Positions 1 through 11,130 of a stretch of 64,000 nucleotides of DNA are shown here, in pieces. How positions within the stretch are numbered: the stretch's first letter is position 1; each line of letters begins with the position of its first letter. This DNA is from Branchiostoma floridae. Its lineage: Eukaryota > Chordata > Leptocardii > Amphioxiformes > Branchiostomatidae. The stretch spans positions 735,679 to 799,678 of the forward strand of contig NC_049988.1 in assembly GCF_000003815.2 (NCBI RefSeq). Direction: 5' to 3'. The notes beneath the pieces were generated by a model, which searched no databases, was not told where the DNA came from, and saw nothing but the letters and a program-made list of their open reading frames with translations. Both the position numbers and the translations under genes were made by a program.

Positions 1-73
1 NNNNNNNNNNNNNNNNNNNNNNNNNNNNNNNNNNNNNNNNNNNNNNNNNNNNNNNNNNNNNNNNNNNNNNNNN
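1..73. other. Assembly gap (N run)
   Basis: Unresolved bases. Earlier exons of the PTPRN-like gene must lie in or to the left of this gap. Confidence 0.99.
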
Positions 74-265
74 AATTCTTTGCTATTTTTTCTAACCAGA
101 CCTTTTTTGAAGAGTATTTATAAGTTTGCCTTTCATGTGTTTTTTCTTTGCATATTATTGACAAGACAGTTGTCAGGGATTGCATTCCTGTAGTGAATCA
201 TAATGGGAGATTTCTTTGATTTTTGGAGAGTAAGAAATGAACAAAAAATGTCTCTCTGTCTACAG

Positions 266-1739
266 TGATGGTTGTGGGCGTACAGGAACCTACTGCCTGG
301 TCGACATGGTCCTCAACAGGATGACTAAGGGTGAGTGTGCTGCAGCTCCACCTTGTGGTTTGTGCTTGCAATGCAGTAGGCTGTCAGCCACCTGACTGTA
401 TTGTCTGGTTCTGAAACTTGTGTTGCTGTTCACACCTTGCAGTGTCTAGTGGCACATACATGTAGTTCAGCAAGTTTGTTCTGTTCTGTAGTAGGGTATA
501 TTTTGGAGGCGCTGCCTGCCCTTCCCATTCAATATTCTCAAGACACCTCCTATGTCCTTTTTTAATATGAAATACAGTGTAACCCCTACCAAGCTGTCTT
601 GAAACCAGGACCTAAAACTCATTGGAACCAGGCACTTGAGTAAAGCTGCTACTTATTTTAGCCACAGGGATATCCCCTTTTGAGACTATTTTGCCCTACC
701 TACATGAAAGAACATTGACAAAGACAACAATGCCCCCTAGTATTTTGTAGTATTACTGCAGCTGCAGGGGTTGCATATCCTTGAAACAGATGGCTGAAAA
801 GAACTTGAAACGAACTACATTCTTCTGCTAAATCATAAACTTGGCCAGTCAATTCTGTTTTCTTTTTTTTCATAGATTTTTGGACTTATTTCTCATGATT
901 TTCTAACCATACGTAGGTGCCAAGGAGATAGACATTGCCGCCACGCTGGAGCATATACGTGACCAGAGACCGAACATGGTGAAGAGTAAGGTATGTCTCT
1001 GACTGTCTCAATATTAGATGGTACTCCCATAGCCTTCCTTATTATTTATTAGGCTGCAGGGCACTAGGTTGTTATCCAATGTTTCTAGGGCACCAGGGTT
1101 TAACAAATTTTCTAAAATTCACTTGTCCTATATATTGGGCAAGTACATAAAAAATTTACTTGTCTTAAATAACATTTGGCTTTCCCAAAAATTTTAAATT
1201 TTAAATTTCCAGTAATGAAATTCTTGTACTATTGGCCATTTTTTTGTTCTGTGTTGAACAATGCTTGATGCTATGACAGTGAAAATTAACAAGTACAATT
1301 TACATATACATATATATCAAAATCTAACTCATCGAAAAATCATGCACAAAGGAACATGCACTTGCCCGATTAGCAATTATTTCACTTGCCTCGGGGACAA
1401 TCGTACTTGCGGACTTGTCCAAACCTGGGCAAAATATTGTTGGTTATGCCAAAAGATCTTTCCCTTCAAATTACATTATACATTGTCCCCCACATGTACA
1501 CTTACTGTAAATGACATGCTATACCCAATATGTTGACTTACTCATACCTATAAATACATGTATACAATGTTTGGTTGTACTGTAAGTAGTTGTTATACAT
1601 GTAGACCTTACAAAAGTTGCTGTACTAAAAGATTTCTTTAAACCAAACTTTCTCATACCCCACACAGGACCAGTTTGAGTTTGCGCTGACAGCTGTAGCA
1701 GAAGAGGTGAACGCCATCTTGAAAGCCCTACCGCAGTAG
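266..1739 (+). CDS. PTPRN: Receptor-type tyrosine phosphatase N (IA-2/ICA512-like), last three coding exons
   Basis: Three exons are visible: 266-330, 917-990 and 1668-1739 (TAG at 1737-1739). All have AG/GT borders, and the phases join as TCT-GAT, G|GT and AAG|GAC. The first exon carries most of the phosphatase P-loop, [15 protein letters not shown]. The rest reads [16 protein letters not shown] and [20 protein letters not shown], ending LPQ, which is the C-terminus typical of vertebrate PTPRN/PTPRN2. In this family the protein spans dense-core secretory granule membranes and acts in hormone or neurotransmitter storage. The Asp after the P-loop Ser replaces the usual Ala, a known mark of the low-activity IA-2 group. 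The catalytic Cys, the proximal D1 part and the transmembrane region are to the left of the window. Two vertebrate paralogues exist, so a single ancestral gene is likely here. Confidence 0.93.
1055..1445. repeat. Probable miniature element in the last PTPRN intron
   Basis: This intronic stretch contains scattered inverted ACTTGTCC / GGCAAGT sub-repeats, with CAGGG-like sequence near the left edge. I could not define clean termini or a target duplication. It resembles a decayed hAT-type miniature element, but this is a weak call. Confidence 0.3.
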
Positions 1740-4700
1740 CGCTAACAAACAGAACTGTGGACGACGAGTCATGCTGGAAGAACGTTTCCTGACTTACCTA
1801 CAAGTCGTGTCAAGAGAACTCTTCAAGATACAAACCTTTGCCTAGTTGTTTGGTCCGACATACCATGTAGGAGCTGTGACTGTAAGAATGAGAGTATTCA
1901 TGTCTTCTTGGTACTAGGAGTTTCCAAGATTCTTTCCTTACATGTAAGTCATCATGTTTATTGCCTTCAACTTCCAGAGGGCTGTGAAAAATGCACAACG
2001 CTCATACAGAAACCCAACCTCCTCAATTACTTTATTACTAGACAATGATACTTCAATTGCCAAACATTGCCCAACAAAAAAGCTCTTTAAAGGTATAATT
2101 GTGGAATTTGGTGCCAAAAACTGCAAATATCGTGAATTTGAAAATCTCCATTCAGATGACATGACATCTGTAACTTACTTTCAACATATTCACATCATTG
2201 TTTAAGATTGCAGGTGGTAAACAATGCAAAAGCAAGCCACATCAAGTCCGACCAAAAAATGGCCAGCCAAAAGTAAGCAGAATGTAGATTTAAAGCCAAA
2301 CTTGAGTAAGCCACAGAATGTAAGGAGACTTTTCAATCAGCTGTTGCGGTTAGAGGTCTTGGAAACTTTGTGAGGGTTCATGTATCACAGAAAAACTCCA
2401 CATATGGACTTTGACAAACTTCAGTAACAATTTGTGCAAACCACCAAATGCATTTGAGCACATTCTGTTTATTTCTATCTGTTGACAGAAAGTTAGACAA
2501 AGTTGAACAAAACGGTAAACAACTGAAAAGCCTTGGGAATTGTGCATATTTCAAGATGTTTTCACAGCACAATGTTGCATTCTTACACTGTTAATATCGC
2601 TGAATATCATTTTACAATATGGTATGGAAGCCCAACTCATACTCATAATGTATAAATATGACAAAAATCAATGACTCTATTTCTAAGTTTGGATAATTGC
2701 AATACATACCTTTAAAAATACTCTGTCACCTCTCAGAGGATGAACTGAACATAATTATGATAATTGTGTTTCTTAATGTGACAGAGGTTTCGACTGCCAA
2801 ATAAACCAAATTTTCTGTTGGATTTACATGGAGAGAATCTTGGAACCGTAGTAACCACTGTGGTGTAAAATGTGGCTGAATTCAGGAACAGATTTAAACA
2901 GACTGTAGGTAGTAAAAAGAGACCAGATCTGAACTCCAGGCAGTGGATAAAAAAACTTCAGAAAGATTCATCTCAGAGAACTAAAGATTGAAAACATGTG
3001 ATTGTAGTAGTCTGAGGAGTTAGGACACGTGTGCAGCCTCTAGAGGGCAGGCATATCTAGATAGGGAGTGACGTGTAAAGGAATCCGTGGTTTTGAGATG
3101 GTTTTTGTTGTTCGCTGTGTCAATGTGTCAAAGTCAGGACTTGTGCAGACTGCAGGCTTACATGTATGTGTTAGTCACTTCCAGGGCTGTCTCCAGGACC
3201 CATCTGTCTCGAGACAGAAATTTGCTTCCGGAAATAACTACATCAGGTTGACATATATTCATATAGTAAGGTTCTTTAGGCACAAACAAGAAGTACTTAT
3301 ACTTCCGATGTTTCGATAGTGAGGAAAACAGAAGAACACGATGGATTAAGGAGGCAGTCTGGATCAGAAAATCAGCTCCTGTCATGAACAGAGATGAGGG
3401 GGGATACAAGCTGAGCCACGTTTGGGACGGCATTCTTGCTGCTGCAGCGCCACCTACATCGGCTATAAGTAGCAGCAAGAAGTAGTTTCCAGTCATTCTA
3501 CCCTGATGATGGTGTCTGATAGACATTGAAAAGTCGGAAGTAAGTACTCCTTGGTTGTGCCTAGAGAACCTTACTATAGGAAATTTGCTTCTTTGAACAG
3601 AAAATAATTTTACCCCATCCGTCCCCAAAATGATATGAAGCTGTTGAAAATGTACTTGATAAGCCAAAAATCATCAACTCCCAAACAATGAATGGAGGGA
3701 AGAAAGTTGAGCTGGAGACAGCCCTGGTCACTTCACCATCATCTTTCTCATGTGACCTTCTCCACATGCCCAATACAGCGTCTATCTCTACAAGCTTTTT
3801 GACGAAGAACACATACTGCAAGACTATAAATCTAACCTCTCCCAAAACATCCCTGTTCACATACAAACATGGCACATTCCTTACCTAATCTTACTGACAG
3901 CTGACAAAGCCTGATAGTTTTGTTAGATCAACAAGTCAAATTCTAAATTATACAAAAATGCCAGGAATTTTTCACATGATCCCCACCTTCATAGCATTCC
4001 ACTTAACACACAGCTGTTACCTTAGAAAATTTGCACCTGGCAGTCGGACATATTTTAGAACAGAAATATTGAAGATGCGGGAAGACAAAAAGGAAACAAA
4101 AGAAAGCTATTTTTGTACATAGCCCTGTAAGAAAAGGTTTAAACATGCTGCATGCAATGATCAATCTCTATATAAAGCTGTAAAGATATGAGCTGGGTTT
4201 GGGGAAAATTCAGGCTATAAGAAACTAAGCACTGAACGATTCCGTTCATAGAAAACAGTCATTTTGAAACTGGCTACCAGTGGTAATTAGATACTTCTTG
4301 ACCAATCAAAAATTAGAAGACATGATACTGGTAAAACTGAAATTTGATTGGCCAATGAGTTGTCCTAACTAACTAATGAGAATATCAGATTCTATTGTGT
4401 AGTGAATGTTTCCATATCGTATCTTAAAGCTGATTGGTGTAAATCAAATGCAACAGATGATCTGATTGGATGAATACACCTGTATCTACGTACCATGACA
4501 GTGTCAGTGCAATGAAGTACTATACAACTCAGAGTGACCAACTTTTTGTGATTGGATGTATATGACTATATAACATGTGATATATATATTTTATGTAGAT
4601 GTACGTAAGTGTACCTAGTAAATGTGCATATCATCATGACCAAAATGCAGTGGAAAATGCATAAGTATCAAGCATTTTATCCTAGATATTATATGATTTT

Positions 4701-5795
4701 AGTCCGTGTATATGTACCTAAGAGATGTAATTTTAATTGTGACAAGAGTTCTAAGGTGTTAGTGATCATTTATGATGGTAGACAAAGTTCCAAGTGTTGG
4801 CTGCAAGCAACCATGAAGTGTGTTGACAGAAATTAGTACATCCAAGTAGTTACAAAATACAGTCGTCAAGAAAAGCAGTAAAAGAGCAAATTTTCAGACA
4901 AGAATGATAAAAAATGAGGTACCATCATACATTCCTGTATCAAGTCATTCCCAGGATGTAACATGATTGACAACTATGGTTTTGTTGCAATCCCACAATG
5001 CAATGGTTGCCAAATATGGGCATGGCCAGATCACATGACTACAGGGTAAAGAATGTTGACTAGATTTGGTGTAACCATCACGGAGGATTGATTGTTTTAA
5101 CAGAAATGACAGAAATGGATGTGGAAGAATTCTACTAGAGTATCATGTTGCTATTAAACAGGTGTGAATGGATAAAGGGTTTTCTTGTTTTCTTTCAGTG
5201 GGATTTTTTGTGCTACACGGATTAATACATTATATATAATTACACTAGCAGACATGCATTATGCATAATTTTTTCAGCCCCTTGGAATTACAGGCATAGA
5301 TTTATAACAATGGTGCTGTATACTAGTATCACATGGAGTGAAATTAACAATCAAAAAGGGTCCAGAGGATATCATCTTTGGAATCAAGTCAGTTTGATCG
5401 TATTAGGCGTCCCAATAACACACACCTCTGGTATGTAAAGGCAGTGCCCATCTCTGCCTCTATCGCCCTTAAGCCACACAGGACCACTATAGTAGGGTGT
5501 TAGACCGCAGGTAGTGGTGTATATTTGACCTCCACACTCTCTCATTATCACTGTGTACAAAACAGAAAAAGCAGTATGTACCATTATTGTCTATTAGACT
5601 TAAGTAGTAACAAGTAGAAGCATGGCATATATCTAATGCCATTGAACCTGTCGTACAATGCCACCACACAGCGTCTTCTATAATCATAAAGACAAGGAAG
5701 TAATTCTGAGCTACCAAAGATATATTAATGGAATGATAAAGTGTTTATAAACAGTATGCAAGGCATTTAATTGTGATCACTGGTCAATGAAAAGA
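1740..5795 (+). other. PTPRN 3' UTR and gene-free DNA
   Basis: No conserved coding signal is visible. The sequence after the stop probably starts as 3' UTR; an AATAAA at 2800-2805 is one possible poly(A) signal. The remainder is AT-rich with a TA-rich run near 4575-4595 and the foldback repeat at 3267-3575. The open frames here are short and look random. Confidence 0.6.
3267..3575. repeat. Foldback copy of a dispersed repeat
   Basis: The left edge (AAGGTTCTTTAGGCACAAAC) reappears in reverse complement at 3525-3575, giving imperfect ~50-bp inverted ends. The interior holds a GGTGGCGCTGCAGC-like core. Related sequence, in single orientation, lies at 9225-9420, and a shorter relative of the core at 26155-26290 and 48300-48430. 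Confidence 0.6.
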
Positions 5796-5799
5796 AAAT

Positions 5800-6424
5800 G
5801 CCTTCAATGGCGCACCTGTTACATACTGGAATTTTCCAACCTCACCTGTTACACAATGTTGCATTTGCCAAGAGACACCTGTTACACAACGTGGCATTTG
5901 CCAAAGGCACCTGTTACACACTGGCATTTGTCAATGACACCTGTTGCACACTTTGGCATTTGCCAACGACACCTGTTATTGTGGCATTTGCCAATGGCAC
6001 CTGTTGCACACCGTGGTATTTGCCAACGGCACCTGTTACATCACTGACATTTGCCAACGGCACCTGTTACACACTTTTGTATTTGCCAACGGCACCTGTT
6101 ACACACTGTGACATAAAGCCAACAGCACCTGTTACACACTGGCATTAGCCAACAGCACCTGTTACACACTGTGGCATTAGCCAACGGCACCTGTTACACA
6201 CTGTGGCATTTGCCAACGGCACCTGTTACACACTGTGACATAAAGCCAACGGCACCTGTTACACACTGTGGCATTTGCCAACGGCACCTGTTACACACTG
6301 TGGACACAACTGTTACACACTGTGACATTAGCCAACAGCACCTGTTACTGTTGCATTTGCCAACGGCACCTGTTACACACTGGCATTTGCCACCTGTTAC
6401 ACACTGTGATACTGTGGCACACTG
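5800..6424. repeat. Minisatellite, ~32-bp unit, about 20 copies
   Basis: The unit is approximately CACCTGTTACACACTGTGGCATTTGCCAACGG. Copies differ by point changes, a TTTGCC to AAAGCC type variant and small deletions (24-33 bp). Each unit carries a CACCTG E-box core. The translated frames are shadows of the repeat. The array ends a few bases before a tRNA-like sequence on the minus strand. Confidence 0.93.
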
Positions 6425-6439
6425 AGTAGAGTCAGGAAA

Positions 6440-6551
6440 GCTGTGCTGAAAGGTGCCTTTACGGTGAAGGCAATGTCGAGCTAAGAACGGCGGAAATCGT
6501 GTCTGGATCTGGTGTCCGCCAGCCTAGCCACTCGGCCATTCGACGCCATAA
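6440..6551 (-). repeat. tRNA-like (possible SINE head) sequence
   Basis: Read on the minus strand this shows TGGCCGAGTGGCTAGG, an A-box of the Leu/Ser tRNA type, within a segment whose ends can pair (GTCGA/TCGAC). A convincing B-box is missing, only AGCTCGACATT at the expected place. It is therefore not a functional tRNA, more likely a tRNA-derived repeat or pseudogene. Confidence 0.3.
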
Positions 6552-7794
6552 TTCTTTTCATACCGTACGAATTCCACTGCAGTACATTTGACAGCCGCAA
6601 GTGTGCTCTTTGAGTATTACTAGAAAATGCGATAGGTAGATTCAAATCATAAAGAATTACACATACAATGATATTGGTGTCGCTGCTTACGGACTTTTCG
6701 AGTACCCAATTCAGTAATATACCTTTAAGATATATTTGCCTTTGACCTTGTCCCATGGCAAGTAATGAAGACAAAATAAAGCCCCGCCCCCAGTAGAAAA
6801 TAATCCTAACTTGAGCTAAGGGCACAACTCGCCGTACAATGTACGTGTAACTGCGTGGGCAATCTTTTGGGATACGTAAGTGGTAAGTACCGCCTCCGTA
6901 CGAAGGAATCCAACGGATTTCGGAGCACGCAGACACGCCGTAGAACTCTAAGTGCATGTGGAACTTTCTGTGCTATCGGGCTGCGGATTGCCCCCCATAC
7001 GAGTCGGGTTGTGCTCTTATATTTAATGCAAGTCATGGCTTTGTTCAAACGTTTGTAGACGGTTAGTTACGTGACCTTTGTCACGTAGTCGTGTTTGTCT
7101 GTCTGCGAGTTCTAGTCTTGAACTATGAAACTCCATTCCCTTGGACATTACTAAATTTAGGGTCGTCATTTACACTATTGACATGATCGACGAAGAGATA
7201 AGAAAAACAACTATTTTTCATATATAACAGATTTGTAGGGTCCGATAAGATAACATCGTACGATTGCCATACAACGGTAAAAAGTCTTGGGATAGATGTG
7301 CATGTGTCGTGCAAAATGTAACTGTCTTGAGTCGAAAATGATTGTCAAAGATTCTTTCAAGAGTTCAATTTTGCCTGTTCGAAAATCATACAGTGGCCTA
7401 CGCCGATTATGGTCGTCTCCTTTTGTCGTATTAGGATTTGTTTTTTAAACTGGCGGAAAACGCTTTTGCCAAATAGATATTGAATAATTAGGTAAATGGA
7501 TTCATGGCATTTTTGCTACTAAAAGAGTTTTCTTTTGCTTTATGAGTTTTCAAAGGATTATACAACCAGTGCAATGAAAGGTGAGGGTCAAGTGCAGAAT
7601 ACACAAAGTTCAAAGTACAGCGACACTATTTGTAGTGCAGGTCTTAAAAACACTGCTCTAGCGTGGGGTGACGTAAGGGGACGCTTCTCATAAGTTGTCA
7701 GACAAAGAAGCGTATTTCTACTCGAACTCCAAGCAGATGTTGTAAGGAGAGATCTCCCATTTTCTTCACTGTCCAGTTTTCCTGACTCTCTTCC

Positions 7795-7975
7795 CACACC
7801 ACAATCAGCGCCTGCGCCCAAAATTTGGACGATTCCAGACATTAAGATGGTCAAGGTTCCCAGACGGAACAGCAGAGAAGTAAAATGTATAGTGTATAAT
7901 CAGAGCTAGAAGCGACTGTATATAGTATATAATATGCTGAACTACTTTCCGGATGGTACCCAGGCTAGCCGCTAG
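7795..7975 (+). repeat. Dispersed repeat, partner of 49404-49600
   Basis: Shared with 49404-49600: CCAAAATTTGGAC, then CAGACGGAACAGCAGAGAAG, a variable TATAGTGTATAA-rich part, and ACTACTTTCC(G/A)GATGGTACCCAGGCTA at the right end. The two copies have the same orientation and are moderately diverged. The coding content is nil. Confidence 0.75.
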
Positions 7976-8499
7976 ACTAGTTATCTAACAACAAAAATCT
8001 TCGGCCGCAAACTTTGCCAGAGCCAACAAAATATTATTACGGAACTCGTACGGACTTGAATATGCGCAGAACTTAATTTGGTTACTTCTTAAGATGTCAT
8101 CGCCACAGCACACAGACTGTGATCCGTATTTGCACCCAGTATTATGTATTGCCAATTGGCCAAACTCCACACTACATAGCGTCGGTAAACACTAGTTGCT
8201 CGTGACCCCAGCGATATTGTTAACCCAAGAGCGGGACAAATATTGACACAGGCTGCAGTATTCGGCTGTATGGGACAAAATAGTAACATAAAACACTTCT
8301 GACAGAAAAGCTAAACTCCAACAAAGGTTTCTACATCTATGCGTTTGTTTTCCAGACTCGCACTTGTAAATGTGAAACAAAAACACCGAATTTATCATTC
8401 CCTTTAAATTATAAAGTGCTTGTGTTATGCCGTGTTGGATTATATTGATGACATCCGCGCTTGCATCAATATTCGGCCGTTTCAAAAGGGAAAAAATCA

Positions 8500-8855
8500 A
8501 ACATACTGTAAACCATATAAAGCAGATTCCAAATGAAGAAATATATGCCGTAGATTGCAAAAATGGTATACTCACATCATGGAATGTCAACTTCAATTCC
8601 AACGTCAAAGAAGCAAGATGTGAAAGAATGAAAATGAAGAATACATCATTCTGTATACCATACATGTGTTATGTCCTTTTTTTTAACCTTTCTGACAACT
8701 TAAATTTCATAAGAAAGCAACATTTTTTTTTATTCGCATCAGTTTTGGGGTTCTCAGAAGATGTCATCAATAAACAAAGCAATCAAATCAACATGGCCTT
8801 ACGAAAACTCAACATTTCCCGATTACATTCAGTCTTAACATTATCATTCGATTAA
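8500..8855 (+). repeat. Diverged dispersed repeat, partner of 10790-11130
   Basis: Collinear similarity to 10790-11130 is visible in several blocks, for example GCCGTAGATTGCA versus GCCGTGAATTGCA, and GGGTTCTCAGAAGATGTCAT versus GGGTTCCCAGAGGATGTCAT. The 142-residue frame over this copy is not kept in the other, so the similarity is not protein-coding. Confidence 0.55.
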
Positions 8856-9224
8856 TAATGACTGTGCACTTTTTGCGTCTCAAATGTACATTTTAGCCAG
8901 TCACTGTATGAGGTTAACGTTTAGAACCGACTGTCATGTTTATTATAACACCACGGGTGGAAATTAACTTGATTACCTATAAGCAGGAATCGAGAACTAG
9001 AAGTATACTTAGTAGTTTGTAAGGTTCGATGTGCAATAACATCAGAAGGACGGGAGACCTGGCGCATCCCCGTCTTGTAATTAGCCAGCGAAAGGGTATG
9101 TCACCCCATAAGGGGCGGTATCAGCCCGTCGTGTGTAAACATGTGCGAACATGTGTGATCACGTCGACCGATGACGATGATGATGAACATCAGAAGGGTA
9201 TATCTTTGGTAAATGTCCTTGTTT

Positions 9225-9420
9225 ATTTGATAAGTTTCTTTAGGCACAACCAAGGTAGTACCTACTTGCAACGTTTTGATGTCTGCCAGACACCATCATT
9301 AGAGTTAGAATGACTGGATGACTTTTCGCTGCTGTAGGTGGCGCTGCAGCAGCGAGAATGCTGTCCCAAACGTGGGCTCATCTTGTACCCCCCCCCCCCC
9401 TCGTTTCTGAAGAACCTTAG
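9225..9420 (+). repeat. Dispersed repeat with GTAGGTGGCGCTGCAGCAG core
   Basis: It matches the arm and core of the element at 3267-3575 in reverse orientation: TTTCTTTAGGCACAACCAAG, CAGACACCATCATTAG, then the GGTGGCGCTGC core and CCCAAACGTGGGCTCA. It ends at a C-run followed by GAAGAACCTTAGTATA. Confidence 0.65.
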
Positions 9421-9957
9421 TATATGAGCAATTGCCAACCTGAAAATTTACGGGTCTTTTGTCATTGATCACTTTGGTTGGTTTAATTGAGTATCAATGA
9501 CATTGGCACTCAAGATTACAAATATGAAGAATGCCAACGTTACTGAAAGAATGTCGACCTTAGTTATAGTTAGTGGCATTCGTTAATCTCAAGAAATTAC
9601 GTAAACTGCGATACCGCTATCACCAATAGGTTCAAGGTTGATGTTACGTTTCTCCGTGTTGGATGAAGTACTACATACTTCTCATCTGCTTTCATTTCCC
9701 ACCAATCAGGTCTAACGTTATGTTTCTCACAATGCATGCATAACATTATGCAAAATCATGGGTCAACTTTAACCTGAAAAATCAACTACACCTGGGTATT
9801 CTTATAGTTGAAGATATGAGAAAATCTATACTACTAATCTAAGATAAATCAACGGAGATCTGCAGCTGTATACATTAGACGTTTTGTCTGAATATTTTAT
9901 TCAGTACACTACTTAGTGTGCTTCAAAAGAGCGTCTGGACGCCTCGGTGGCGTGAGG

Positions 9958-9980
9958 TGACGTCATCGACTATGACGTCA
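9958..9980. promoter_or_regulatory. Two perfect CRE palindromes
   Basis: TGACGTCA occurs at 9958-9965 and again at 9973-9980; a third lies at 10332-10339. This is the CREB/ATF binding consensus. No start of a gene is evident nearby, so function is open. Confidence 0.3.
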
Positions 9981-10789
9981 TGCTCGGCACCTGTACACCT
10001 GTTTGTTGTGCCGATGCTGTCAGCTCAGGGTTTGTCGTATGAAAATATTTAGATAGCATGCATTTCAAACGATATAAAACATACAATTTAAAAACATGTT
10101 ACGCAGGGCCTGGAGCGCTGTTCTGCAAAGGAAAAGAAGAGGCGCTTCAAAACAAGAGTTTCTGAAAATCAGTTCCAGACCGGATCAGTTTTTTTACGAA
10201 ACCGGTTCATACCGACCTTTTTTTTTTTAAATCAGGTTCGTAGGGCCTGATGTTACCATCATGAAGATGAAGAGCGGCCCACAGCGATAACTGTAGCAGC
10301 ATGTCTTCTCCCTAACAAAAGACTGTTGAGGTGACGTCATATGATAGCAAATTGATCAAAATGGTGTCACAGCGCCTAGTATACCAAGGAGTATACTGCT
10401 TATATGCTTTCTTTCAAATAGTTTTACTGACATATTTACATTGCATTCCTCTGTGAGCATCATGGGGATATTTGGTAAACCCCCTATCACAGCCAGGACA
10501 ATGTTTGATTATCGAAACGTTAAAACAGAAGTGTAACGTTAATTGATTAATTAACTTCTTGAAAATGATCTGCCTTTCATATTCTAGGTGGAGGAAATTT
10601 AACAGCGTTTTAGGGTACTTAGAATATTGCATTCATAAAGCACTCGCTTTAGAGCACACGGAAAGAGTGGGATACGAGGATAGTGCTGTTACCTGTTATC
10701 TAGGTTTTAGTGACGTGTTATCAGCTTAGAGAATGATAATTTGATTATATGGACATCAATCTTAGTTCGTTCGCAGAAAAAAGAGTTTT

Positions 10790-11130
10790 CGACACTACTG
10801 TGAATTCGTACCAAAAACTTGCAAGAGAAAATTTACGCCGTGAATTGCACAAAATACCGGAAATCGGATACTGAACAGTCGTATAATGACGAAGTCAATT
10901 TCAAAGTTAAAGACGATGTGTAAGAACCAAAAATTTTTTTGTTTATATATCATACTTTGTATCTTAAGTCATGTGTTAACCTTCCACTTCCTTGGATTTG
11001 ATAATGAGGGCATTTGGGGGGGGGGGGGGGGGGGGTATTCACATAATCGAATCAGTTTTTGGGTTCCCAGAGGATGTCATTCATATAATCAAATCAACAA
11101 GCCTGGCCAGACTGTCGACTGTTGCAGCAA
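10790..11130 (+). repeat. Diverged dispersed repeat, partner of 8500-8855
   Basis: Collinear with 8500-8855 and interrupted by a G-run near 11016-11034. It carries stop codons in the frame that is open in the partner. Confidence 0.5.

Noticed and set aside
3158-3667. 169-residue minus-strand frame
   Set aside because: Covers the foldback repeat 3267-3575; related copies do not keep the frame.
5800-6424. Regular direct repeats, CRISPR-like at first sight
   Set aside because: Units are contiguous with no unique spacers, and the DNA is from an animal; it is a minisatellite.
5787-6425. Three open frames of 84-116 residues across the minisatellite
   Set aside because: They follow the 32-bp repeat, overlap in different frames and have no family resemblance.
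6440-6551. Functional tRNA gene on the minus strand
   Set aside because: A-box is good, but B-box, T-arm and a full acceptor stem are missing.
8427-8855. 142-residue plus-strand frame
   Set aside because: The diverged copy at 10790-11130 has stops in this frame, so similarity is at DNA level only.
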